From: Gammaproteobacteria bacterium
GTDB lineage: Bacteria > Pseudomonadota > Gammaproteobacteria > Thiohalomonadales > Thiohalomonadaceae
Direction of reading: 5' to 3'
DNA length: 20,488 bases
Assembly: GCA_026193675.1 (NCBI GenBank)
Contig: JAPHSO010000013.1
Location: forward strand, 1-20,488
Shown: piece after piece, positions 1 through 7,802 of the stretch
Numbering within the stretch: position 1 is the stretch's first letter
Layout: each line of letters opens with the position of its first letter
Program-made: the position numbers and the translations under genes
Notes under the pieces: generated by a model
What the model was told of the DNA's origin: nothing
What the model saw: only the letters and a program-made list of their open reading frames with translations
Databases searched by the model: none

Positions 1-44
1 CCCTTAAGGCGATGGTATCGATAACAGATGCGCGCGTTGAGCCT

Positions 45-109
45 CGCCAAACGATTGAGCCACACGCTGTTCCAGTCAGCGTGGCTCATTGCTCAATTTC
101 GTTTTGGCG
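45..109. repeat. Imperfect long inverted repeat downstream of the chemoreceptor gene
   Basis: The inner arms are TGAGCCACACGCTG (56-69) and CAGCGTGGCTCA (77-88). They pair with a 2-nt bulge around a loop of about 7 nt. Outside them, CGCCAAACGA (45-54) pairs imperfectly with TTTCGTTTTGGCG (97-109). The whole dyad covers about 65 bp, with some unpaired bases between the arms. On the minus strand it begins 66 bp beyond the chemoreceptor stop codon. No T-run follows, so it is not a classical intrinsic terminator. It could be a 3' end-stabilising hairpin or a REP/MITE-like repeat. The repetitive nature is inferred, since only one copy is visible here. Confidence 0.6.
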
Positions 110-118
110 CACCATAAT

Positions 119-135
119 CTACTCAATCAGAGTAG
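119..135. other. Small perfect stem-loop after the chemoreceptor gene
   Basis: CTACTC (119-124) and GAGTAG (130-135) form a perfect 6-bp stem around a 5-nt loop, 39 bp beyond the chemoreceptor stop codon. There is no T tract on either side. It may work with the larger dyad at 45-109 as a transcript end structure, but this is only inferred. Confidence 0.4.
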
Positions 136-174
136 CTCAACAGTGCAAAGGAGAGAACAGGTTGGAACTGATTC

Positions 175-1704
175 CTATTGATCATCCATTCTGAATTGAT
201 AGGAGAGTCCTCCAAGAACCTGTACCTTGTCGACCATCTGCTCACTTGCAGCAGCAGTCTCCTCAACCATCGCCGCATTTTGCTGAGTAATCTCATCCAT
301 TTGGGAAATTGCCTGATTAACCTGCTCAATGCCAGCTGCCTGCTCTTTACTGGCTGCCGCAATTTCAGTCATCAGATCTGAGACCTTCTTCACCCCACTA
401 ACGATCTCGTTGAGTGTCTCACCCGATTGATTAACCAGACTGGAACCCTGCTCAACCTTCGCAACCGATTCACCAATCAGATCTTTAATCTCTTTGGCCG
501 CCTCTGCACTCCTTCCCGCCAGGGATCTCACCTCGCCTGCAACCACCGCAAATCCACGGCCCTGCTCACCCGCACGTGCCGCCTCTACAGCTGCATTGAG
601 CGCCAACAGATTGGTCTGGAAGGCGATACCATCAATTACGCTGATAATATCGGCGATACGCCTGCTCGACTCACTAATCTCATCCATCGCAGCAATAGCA
701 CTGGTTACGACGACACCACCACTCTCAGCTAGCTCTTTATTCTCAACAACCAACAGATTGGCCTGGCGCGAATTGTCGGCATTTTGCTTAACGGTTGCGG
801 TCAACTGCTCCATACTCGCGGCAGTCTCTTCCAGTGATGATGCCTGCTCTTCGGTACGAGACGAGAGATCCAGGCTGCCATTAGCCACCTCTTTGGCGGA
901 ACGCTCAAGCACCTCTGATGATTCACTCACACGTCCTATCGCGGTTCTCAGCTTGGACTGTGCAAATTGCAGTGCGTAACTCAGTTGTCCCACCTCATCT
1001 TTAAGACCGGTGTAGAGATATTGTGCCAGAGGACTGTCAACAACCCGCTTTGACTCTTCCGACATCTTAATGAGCGGACGCATCACAAGACGAGCCGCAC
1101 CATAAGAGGCAGCTCCAGCAACAATCAATGCAGCAGCCAGAACCGGCAGAGAGATCTCACCGATAAAGCCCAATACGCAGATCAGTGGCAACAGCACCGC
1201 CATCATGGCAAAAGTGATTTTGGCTGAGATTCCAATAGGAAAGCGTTGAAGTTTTACCTTACCCAGTTCGGAGCGACGTTTTTCCTCTTCAGACTTGCCC
1301 GCCATAATTGAGTTGTAGAGCTTGTCGGCACGAGCCACTGCCTCTCTTTCAGGCTTAAAACGTACCGACTGGTAACCGGTAATGGTGCCATCAATGTATT
1401 GCGGCGAAACAAATGCATCGACCCAATAGTAGTTCCCATTTTTACAACGATTTTTAACCATCCCTTTCCAGGGTTGATTCGCCTTCAGCGTAGTCCAAAG
1501 GTCGGCAAATGCCTCAGGAGGCATATCAGGATGGCGAACAACATTATGATTTCTACCGATCACCTCATCTTCATCAAAACCGCTAATGTTCATGAAGTCG
1601 GTATTGGCGGTAACGACAATACCCTTGAGATTTGTAGTAGAGATTATCTCAACCTCATCTCCAAAGAGATTCTCAATCTCATTAACCGGTAGATTTATCT
1701 TCAC
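175..1704 (-). CDS. Aer-like PAS methyl-accepting chemotaxis protein
   Basis: This is a 509-residue inner-membrane chemoreceptor, close in length to E. coli Aer. Residues about 20-115 form a PAS domain with the Aer-type stretch RHPDMPPEAFADLW (57-70) followed by WKGMVKNRCKNG, the fold that binds FAD in Aer. Two hydrophobic segments (about 162-180 and 186-205) make a membrane hairpin with almost no periplasmic loop, as in Aer. A HAMP-like linker and a long coiled-coil signalling domain follow. The kinase-contact tip is at about 359-405 (GIAFQTNLLALNAAVEAARA and onward). The protein ends in RMDDQ, so there is no NWETF-type CheR/CheB tether. The start is GTG; the strong AGGAG (1711-1715), six bases upstream, supports it. 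It probably senses redox state or oxygen and signals through CheW/CheA, none of which is encoded here. The FAD cofactor is inferred. Confidence 0.93.
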   Translation of the reverse strand: MKINLPVNEIENLFGDEVEIISTTNLKGIVVTANTDFMNISGFDEDEVIGRNHNVVRHPDMPPEAFADLWTTLKANQPWKGMVKNRCKNGNYYWVDAFVSPQYIDGTITGYQSVRFKPEREAVARADKLYNSIMAGKSEEEKRRSELGKVKLQRFPIGISAKITFAMMAVLLPLICVLGFIGEISLPVLAAALIVAGAASYGAARLVMRPLIKMSEESKRVVDSPLAQYLYTGLKDEVGQLSYALQFAQSKLRTAIGRVSESSEVLERSAKEVANGSLDLSSRTEEQASSLEETAASMEQLTATVKQNADNSRQANLLVVENKELAESGGVVVTSAIAAMDEISESSRRIADIISVIDGIAFQTNLLALNAAVEAARAGEQGRGFAVVAGEVRSLAGRSAEAAKEIKDLIGESVAKVEQGSSLVNQSGETLNEIVSGVKKVSDLMTEIAAASKEQAAGIEQVNQAISQMDEITQQNAAMVEETAAASEQMVDKVQVLGGLSYQFRMDDQ

Positions 1705-1730
1705 TGCTCTCTCCTCATCATTGCTGCTTT

Positions 1731-1736
1731 ATTATA
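1731..1736 (-). promoter_or_regulatory. Candidate -10 box for the chemoreceptor gene
   Basis: A perfect TATAAT on the minus strand (ATTATA at 1731-1736) lies 26 bp before the GTG start, in the 137-bp gap below the response regulator. The hexamer 17 bp upstream (GAGAGC) is a poor -35 box, and no sigma28-type motif is apparent. A second, weaker combination is TTGATT (1829-1834), 17 bp, TAAATA (1806-1811). The chemoreceptor may have its own promoter or may also be read from the kinase operon. Confidence 0.3.
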
Positions 1737-1841
1737 TGGCGGGCCGTTTTCTCGCTCTCGCTTGATATTGAATGAGAAACTGTATCAACGCCACCATTTT
1801 TTATATATTTATGGGATGTATAAAAATTAATCAACTGTTAA

Positions 1842-3044
1842 CTAAAAAAGCGCAGGCTCAGCACCATTTTCTGACTCTATTTCCATATCAACTACCGGTG
1901 AATTTTCACTATTTGAACTCAAACACTGATCGATCTCTTCTCTGAGATTATTAAAAATCGCATTGAGTTTCAGGCCATGGCTAAAATTTTCAGTAGAGCG
2001 GTCAAGACACTCTTGGGTAATCCCTTCGATACGATTTTCAGTATCTTCCAACAGGCCCATTCCCATCATCTCCACATCCATCTTTTCACACATGTCTTCG
2101 ATAATGGTGGCATTAGTATTCTGTAGTGTGGTGAATATATCGTCGATATTATCCACCGCCTGGCGCACCACAGAGAGTATCCCCTCTTTCTTCTGGGCCT
2201 CTCGCTGCTCATTCATAAAGATGGTCAACTTGGCATAGATGGCGTTACACAGCGCTCCCAACATATCGTTAACCATCCCATACTTATTCTCATCATCAAC
2301 CGGCATATTTTTTACCAGCAGAGAGTGATTTGGATAATTAACGATTGTTCTTTTGCCGAAGTGATAAAATCTCTCCTGCTCTCGAGCCAGTTCAATCACA
2401 CCACGTTCCAGCGGAGAGACATAACCCTGATCACTGATCAGCGTTAGCTGTTCTCCTTCAGCAATGGCGAGAACACAGTGCAACTCATATGAAGAGGTGA
2501 CACTAAATAACCGTTGCGCCAGATCATCTATCGACTTTGCCAACAGAGCCTCTTCATAGAAATTGACAACCCGCCCCAGATCACTGGTATAGGTCAGTGC
2601 CTGCATCGCCACATTTTGCGACTCCTGTAGCTGTCTGTTCAGAGCATCATTGCTCTGCTTCTTCTCAACCAGCCGTTTTACTTTATGGATCAACTCCACC
2701 GGATCGACCGGTTTGGGGATATAGTCATCGGCACCAGCATTGTAGCCCCGGATTTTCTCATTTAGCGTTGTTAGACCTGTTGCGAATATGAAAGGTATAG
2801 CCTTGCAGGTTTCATGCTCCCTAAGTATCTGACAAAATTGATAACCATCCATTTCTGGCATTTTGATATCGGAAATGATCGCATTGATGTCAGCAACATC
2901 ACTGCTATTAAGCAGTTCAAGCGCCTCCTTCCCATTTCCCGCCGAGACAGTTTGATAACCGGCATCTTGCAAAATTGCAGTGATCAAGCCCACGATCATT
3001 GGCTCGTCATCTACGACAAACACTGTTCCAGTTTGATTACTCAT
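1842..3044 (-). CDS. Response regulator with N-terminal REC, GAF-like middle and helical C-terminus; output unknown
   Basis: The protein has 400 residues. Residues 5-125 are a canonical receiver domain: acidic pocket VVDDE (10-14), phospho-acceptor Asp59 in ISDIKMP, Thr89 region FATGL, and Lys111 in PKPVD. Residues about 130-150 look like a coiled-coil linker. Residues about 160-280 (LHCVLAIAEGEQLTLISDQG and onward) have the look of a GAF-type fold, but I would not assign a ligand. Residues 280-375 are strongly helical. There is no DNA-binding, GGDEF, EAL, HD-GYP or methylesterase motif. The ATG overlaps the stop of the upstream hybrid kinase by 8 bp (ATGAGTAA) and is preceded by GGGAG six bases away, so the two are translationally coupled. 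The regulator is therefore the likely phosphorylation partner of that kinase's HPt domain. It may act through protein contacts, for example on chemotaxis or motility, given the chemoreceptor downstream. Confidence 0.85.
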   Translation of the reverse strand: MSNQTGTVFVVDDEPMIVGLITAILQDAGYQTVSAGNGKEALELLNSSDVADINAIISDIKMPEMDGYQFCQILREHETCKAIPFIFATGLTTLNEKIRGYNAGADDYIPKPVDPVELIHKVKRLVEKKQSNDALNRQLQESQNVAMQALTYTSDLGRVVNFYEEALLAKSIDDLAQRLFSVTSSYELHCVLAIAEGEQLTLISDQGYVSPLERGVIELAREQERFYHFGKRTIVNYPNHSLLVKNMPVDDENKYGMVNDMLGALCNAIYAKLTIFMNEQREAQKKEGILSVVRQAVDNIDDIFTTLQNTNATIIEDMCEKMDVEMMGMGLLEDTENRIEGITQECLDRSTENFSHGLKLNAIFNNLREEIDQCLSSNSENSPVVDMEIESENGAEPALF

Positions 3045-6000
3045 TAATCACTCCCAGGCCACCACGCTCATCTAATTCGGTTAACACACTTAATATTGGG
3101 GTCAGCTTATCGGTCAGTTCATTAAGCAACTTTCCAATCTGAGACAGCTCTTCACTATCATCACATGCCGACTCAAGCGCCGCTGCCACCTCATGAACAC
3201 CTACTGCCCCAATAGTCCCTGATGCTCCTTTAAGGCTATGGGCAAGGTTCATAACAGCTTCAACATCACCCTTATCATACTGTCGATTCAGTTCGTTACA
3301 GAGCTCCCCCCGCCCATCATTAAACATCTTGAGCATTCGCAGGTAGAGATCCTGTTTGCCTCCACAAAAGGCCAATCCCTTGTCGATATCAACACCCACT
3401 TCAGCCAAGGTATCTAAATCATGAGCAGAATTTGAGGATTTAATAACAGCAGAAGAGATCTCGGGATTGTGAATGGTGGGTGAGATCCATTTATCCATCA
3501 CGATGAACATCTGGTTCACATCAACAGGCTTGGCAATATGATCATTCATACCGACACTCAACACCTTATCTTTATCACCGATCATCGCATTCGCAGTCAT
3601 CGCAATAATCGGCAGCTGTTTAAACCGCTCCTGTTTTCTTATCTCTTTCGCTGCAGTGATACCATCCATCTCAGGCATCTGCATATCCATCAAGACACCA
3701 TCAAATTGTTGGGTCTTAAGAATTTCCAACGCCTCTAATCCATTATTTGCAACGGTTACGTTAATCCCTTCATCACTAAGCAGCTCCAGAGCCAGCTCCT
3801 GATTGATTTGATTGTCTTCAACAAGCAGTACATGAGCACCGCGTAAATTTTTTCTGGAATTACTACCCTGAATTGAAGTGTTCGAGGTGACTCTATCGAC
3901 AATATCTTCATGACCAAATTGATTAATAATGACATCCAGTAGCGCTGAGCCGCAGACCGGCTTGGAGATCATGTCGGCAAGCATCACCCCTCTTTTTGAG
4001 GCCTCTTGCAACACATCATTCTCACTATGTGTCGTCACTAAAACAAAGACCGGCTGCATCGTTATCTCAGGACTGTTCTGGATTGAATGGATCGCATCAA
4101 AACCATCCATTACCGGCATCTCCCAATCCATCAAGACCAGTGAGTATGGCGAACCATCTCTTTCGGCGGCTAGAATACTTTCAACAGCCTCTTGGCCATT
4201 TGTGGCCAAAACCGCTTCAAGTCCAATACTCTCCATCAACCGTTCCAAGGAGCGGCGAGCGACACAATTATCATCAACTACCAGAACTTTCTTCCATTCC
4301 AGTTCACCAGGAAGGCTACGTCTAGCGATTGAACGATCTGTTCCAATTCCTAAATCGATCGAAAATTCAAAAGTACTACCGTGGCCATAATCACTCTTTA
4401 CATCGATCTCTCCTCCCATCATCTCAATCAGACGTTTGGAGATAACAAGTCCCAATCCAGTGCCGCCATACTTGCGGCTGACCGAGCTATCGGTTTGAGA
4501 GAACGATTTAAAGAGCCGTTGTTGCTGCTCATCTGTCATTCCGATACCGGTATCACTCACTCCAAAACTGAGATTCAGGAGCTCATTTTCAGTGCTTGGT
4601 AGCAACTTGCAGTAGATAACAACCTCACCATGATCGGTGAACTTAACGGCATTCCCAGCCAGATTGACCAGAATCTGTCCCAGACGTGTTGGATCACCTA
4701 CAACTACCAATGGGATTTCTGGATCAATATCAAAATGGAACTCAAGCCCTTTCTCTTGCGCCTTAAGTCCTACCAGATTTCCCACCTTATTAAGTACAGA
4801 GTCAAGAGTAAATTCGATCTCCTCCAGCTCAAGTTGCGATGCCTCTATCTTGGAAAAATCGAGAATATCGTTAATGATGGTGAGAAGCAGGTCTGCTGAA
4901 TCGTGAACCTTCTCAATATAGTTTCGCTGTTTGGTGTTGAGTCTGGTATTAAGTGCCAGATGGGACATACCAATAATGGCGTTCATTGGCGTACGGATCT
5001 CATGACTCATCACCGCCAAAAATTCTGATTTGGCGCGACTGGACTCCTCAGCCTCCTCCTTCGCCTCCTGTAGGAGAACCTCGATTCGCTTCTGCTCATA
5101 AATATCTTTAAAGATCCCATCGAAGGCGATCACCTCACCATCTACACCATAGACAGGACCAATGGTCACTTCGACCGGATGATAGATACTGTCAGGATGT
5201 AGATATTTAAATTCATATGAAACAATTGAGTTATTATCAGCAGCAGACTGTTGCTGCCTTTCGATCATCTCTAACAGGGATTTCTCAGAAAGGCCAAACA
5301 GCTCCATCCAGTTACGTCCCACAGCCTTTTCCATGGGAACATCTGTAAAGCTCTCAATGGCCGGGCTAACCCAAACATAGATACCATCAACAGTATGTCG
5401 ATACATAAGATAATCATTTCCAACACCTTCAAAAAAGGTACGTAAACGTTGCTCACTTGCAGCAATCTCCTGGTAGCTCAAGTCGAGCTGTGACTCAGCC
5501 CATTTGCGCTCGGAGATATCCTCCATAATCCATATGTAATTGGTAATCAGACCATCACTGTTTCTAACCGGTGATATCGATACCGCTTCCCAATAGAGCT
5601 CCCCACTCTTTTTTCTGCTATGAAAATCACCATTCCACTCTTCACCCGAGGAGATAGATGACCAGACCTGATGGCACTCCTCATTGGTTAGATTATCTGG
5701 TCTTAAAAATTTAATCGCCTGCTGACCAATGATCTGCTCCTGACTATATCCAGAGAGATCATTATAAAATGCATTTGCGTACTCAATTTTGCCGGCAAGA
5801 TTGGTGATGATGATCGATGCAGGACACTGATCAACCGCTCGATAGAGTTTCAGCAACTCCTCTTCTCGCTGTTTACGTTCAGTCAGATCCTGAATAATCA
5901 GAGTGAATATGAGTTCGTCGCCAATCGTGTTACTACTAATTCCAATATTCATCGGTATGATGCGACCACTCTTATGCAAACCAACCAACTCCCGATTGAC

Positions 6001-7404
6001 GGTCAATCTACTTTCACAATCCTCATCTATCGATGCATAACGAAAAAAATGACCTTTATGCCGCTCTCTTATACTCTCAGGAATCAAAAATTCGTAATTA
6101 TTGCCAACAGCTTCGCCTTCGGAGAAACCAAATATATCTTGTGCCGTTTTATTAAAGGTTTTAATCAGCCCCCGTTTATCGACTGTGATTATCCCGGCAA
6201 CCGCATTATCAAGAACGATGCGTAGATACTCTTCAGAGGCCGAAACCATATCTACAGCCCGTCTTCTCACTCGCCCCTCAAGATAGAGATATATAAAAAG
6301 CAGCAGCAACATGAAAAGGATGAAGCCTACGAGTAGCGCATCTAACCGGTAGGTGCCTAATATCTCCTTTTCATCGATCTCAACCGCAAAACCGATACCC
6401 AGCTCTCTGTCCCACATCCAAGCACCAAAAACCGGAACGCCTCGATAATCACGGTAGGCCTTGTTACTCACCCCACTTACACCAGCAATTGCTTGCTGAG
6501 CCATAAAATTAAGAGGTCGTTTTACATTGGGGTCAAATTTATCAGGAGTAATATCCTCAACCAGGTTATATCCTGGATTAGTTAATTGGACATTTAAAAT
6601 AGATGAGGTATTTGCCTTAAGCTCTCCAAGTTCATAGAGTTGCTCATCAAATCTTCCTTGAGATATAAGAAAACCCTTCTCATTGAAGGCATACGACTCC
6701 CCACTTGAGCCAAACCACCACATGTTCTGGATTTGGCTAAAATCCTCCGCTGGATCAAGGCGCAGACTTAGCGCAGCAATCACCTGGCCACTCAAATCTT
6801 TAATGGGGGAAACTACAAAAGAGGTAGGATATTTTTTTCTAAGCTCTCCATTACGGATCAGCGGAACATCTGAAGGGATTGCAGGGATATATTGTGCAGT
6901 TCCATTGAAGACCTTTGCGAGCCGTTCAGGATAGTGCTCAGCAATGAGATTGATGGTACCAATATTCTGATCTCGCATAGAGGCCAGACTGATGTAGTCT
7001 GGGGAGATAATAAAAATTCCCTTAGCATCATGTCGCTTCACCAAATCTTGCAAGAAGCCCCTAACTTCTCTCTGTTCATCAGATTTAACAAGCGTATCTG
7101 CTTTACGTGAGATTCTTAGAAGCGAGTCAACCGTGTAAATAAACCTGGGTTCATTCGACCAGATCAGGAGGTCTTGAATAATCCCATCCAACCAGATGTG
7201 ATGAATCACCTCATGGCTTGATTTTAAATAGGTCTGCAGACTATCGGTTGTCTGTTTGATTAATCGCTGCTGAATTTGGCTAAATCCTATCCATGAAGCA
7301 AATAATATGAGGGTGGCAATGGAAAGGACCACAGTAAGCATTCTACGCGAGACAAACCCTCGGAGAATGCTCTGCTTCGCATTCATATTGATTCCATCAA
7401 TCAT
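3037..7404 (-). CDS. Hybrid sensor histidine kinase: periplasmic dCache-like sensor, three PAS, HisKA, HATPase, two REC, HPt
   Basis: This is a 1455-residue inner-membrane phosphorelay kinase. A first membrane helix (about 21-40) is followed by a periplasmic region of about 310 residues resembling a double Cache sensor, then a second helix (about 355-375). Three PAS modules follow at about 390-510, 515-635 and 650-770. The HisKA domain has the phospho-acceptor His801 (MSHEIRTP). The ATPase domain has the N box (GNAVKFTD, from 917), DTGIG (951-955) and GGTGLGL (980-986). REC1 carries Asp1093 (LMDWEMP) and Lys1148. REC2 carries Asp1240 (LMDMQMP) and Lys1292. The HPt domain carries His1389 (LAHSLKGASG). 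All catalytic residues for a His-Asp-His relay are present. An internal ATG at 7386 also has a reasonable ribosome binding site (GGAAT before each), so the true start may be six codons shorter. The gene overlaps its response regulator by 8 bp. The ligand is unknown. Confidence 0.93.
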   Translation of the reverse strand: MIDGINMNAKQSILRGFVSRRMLTVVLSIATLILFASWIGFSQIQQRLIKQTTDSLQTYLKSSHEVIHHIWLDGIIQDLLIWSNEPRFIYTVDSLLRISRKADTLVKSDEQREVRGFLQDLVKRHDAKGIFIISPDYISLASMRDQNIGTINLIAEHYPERLAKVFNGTAQYIPAIPSDVPLIRNGELRKKYPTSFVVSPIKDLSGQVIAALSLRLDPAEDFSQIQNMWWFGSSGESYAFNEKGFLISQGRFDEQLYELGELKANTSSILNVQLTNPGYNLVEDITPDKFDPNVKRPLNFMAQQAIAGVSGVSNKAYRDYRGVPVFGAWMWDRELGIGFAVEIDEKEILGTYRLDALLVGFILFMLLLLFIYLYLEGRVRRRAVDMVSASEEYLRIVLDNAVAGIITVDKRGLIKTFNKTAQDIFGFSEGEAVGNNYEFLIPESIRERHKGHFFRYASIDEDCESRLTVNRELVGLHKSGRIIPMNIGISSNTIGDELIFTLIIQDLTERKQREEELLKLYRAVDQCPASIIITNLAGKIEYANAFYNDLSGYSQEQIIGQQAIKFLRPDNLTNEECHQVWSSISSGEEWNGDFHSRKKSGELYWEAVSISPVRNSDGLITNYIWIMEDISERKWAESQLDLSYQEIAASEQRLRTFFEGVGNDYLMYRHTVDGIYVWVSPAIESFTDVPMEKAVGRNWMELFGLSEKSLLEMIERQQQSAADNNSIVSYEFKYLHPDSIYHPVEVTIGPVYGVDGEVIAFDGIFKDIYEQKRIEVLLQEAKEEAEESSRAKSEFLAVMSHEIRTPMNAIIGMSHLALNTRLNTKQRNYIEKVHDSADLLLTIINDILDFSKIEASQLELEEIEFTLDSVLNKVGNLVGLKAQEKGLEFHFDIDPEIPLVVVGDPTRLGQILVNLAGNAVKFTDHGEVVIYCKLLPSTENELLNLSFGVSDTGIGMTDEQQQRLFKSFSQTDSSVSRKYGGTGLGLVISKRLIEMMGGEIDVKSDYGHGSTFEFSIDLGIGTDRSIARRSLPGELEWKKVLVVDDNCVARRSLERLMESIGLEAVLATNGQEAVESILAAERDGSPYSLVLMDWEMPVMDGFDAIHSIQNSPEITMQPVFVLVTTHSENDVLQEASKRGVMLADMISKPVCGSALLDVIINQFGHEDIVDRVTSNTSIQGSNSRKNLRGAHVLLVEDNQINQELALELLSDEGINVTVANNGLEALEILKTQQFDGVLMDMQMPEMDGITAAKEIRKQERFKQLPIIAMTANAMIGDKDKVLSVGMNDHIAKPVDVNQMFIVMDKWISPTIHNPEISSAVIKSSNSAHDLDTLAEVGVDIDKGLAFCGGKQDLYLRMLKMFNDGRGELCNELNRQYDKGDVEAVMNLAHSLKGASGTIGAVGVHEVAAALESACDDSEELSQIGKLLNELTDKLTPILSVLTELDERGGLGVINE

Positions 7405-7802
7405 GAATCATTCCAAAAGATTCCATGCAAATTTTAATATCCATTTTACTACCCCACTCTACAGTTCAGTTTTAAACCGATTTATTGTTATTAGATTATC
7501 GGTTCCAAATTTTCAGACAGACACTCAAGTCTTCCTGAAACACTCAACACTATGGCGGGTAGATGGCCTGTTGTTATTAAAAATAGTTGAGCTAGAAATC
7601 AAATTTACGAGCGGGGTAATGGCCCGTTTAGGACAACTTCATACATAACAAAAGGTAGTCCCTGTTGCAGACAATTCAACTAATCAATTACCTACTAAAT
7701 TAGTAAGATATAACCGAATATCTAAAAGATCAACAACTGTTCACACAATAAGTAGGGATACTCCTACTTGTGCGACATTAATGGATATAGTCAGCCCTTA
7801 AC
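7405..7802. other. 398-bp gene-free stretch between the two hybrid kinases, with short repeats
   Basis: No convincing coding sequence is present. The stretch must carry the promoter of the 1455-residue kinase, but I see no clear -35/-10 pair. It contains an 8-bp direct repeat ACACTCAA at 7521-7528 and 7540-7547, 19 bp apart start to start. It also contains a short palindrome TACTAAATTAGTA (7693-7705) and a stem-loop at 7750-7769. It is clearly A+T-rich. The direct repeats could be paired binding sites for a regulator; this is inference. Confidence 0.5.
7750..7769 (-). other. Stem-loop just downstream of the BvgS-like kinase
   Basis: AAGTAGG (7750-7756) and CCTACTT (7763-7769) form a perfect 7-bp stem with a 6-nt loop (AGTATC on the minus strand), 33 bp past the kinase stop codon. 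The downstream sequence on the minus strand is ATTGTGTG, without a U tract, so it is at best a weak or Rho-assisted terminator. The hexanucleotide loop recalls ANTAR target hairpins, but the fourth loop base is A, not the expected G, and there is only one hairpin. Confidence 0.4.

Noticed and set aside
36..42. GTTGAGC fits the integron attC core pattern GTTRRRY
   Set aside because: The pattern is very degenerate, no matching full attC structure is visible, and no integrase or cassette is present.
494..979. 161-codon plus-strand frame inside the chemoreceptor gene
   Set aside because: It is antisense to a conserved signalling domain, rich in Ala/Ser/Thr as expected for a shadow frame, and lacks a ribosome binding site.
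7750..7769. Stem-loop as an ANTAR target
   Set aside because: There is only one hairpin, not a pair. The hexaloop has A at position 1 but A instead of G at position 4.
7750..7769. Stem-loop as an intrinsic terminator of the BvgS-like kinase
   Set aside because: The stem is only 7 bp and no U tract follows.
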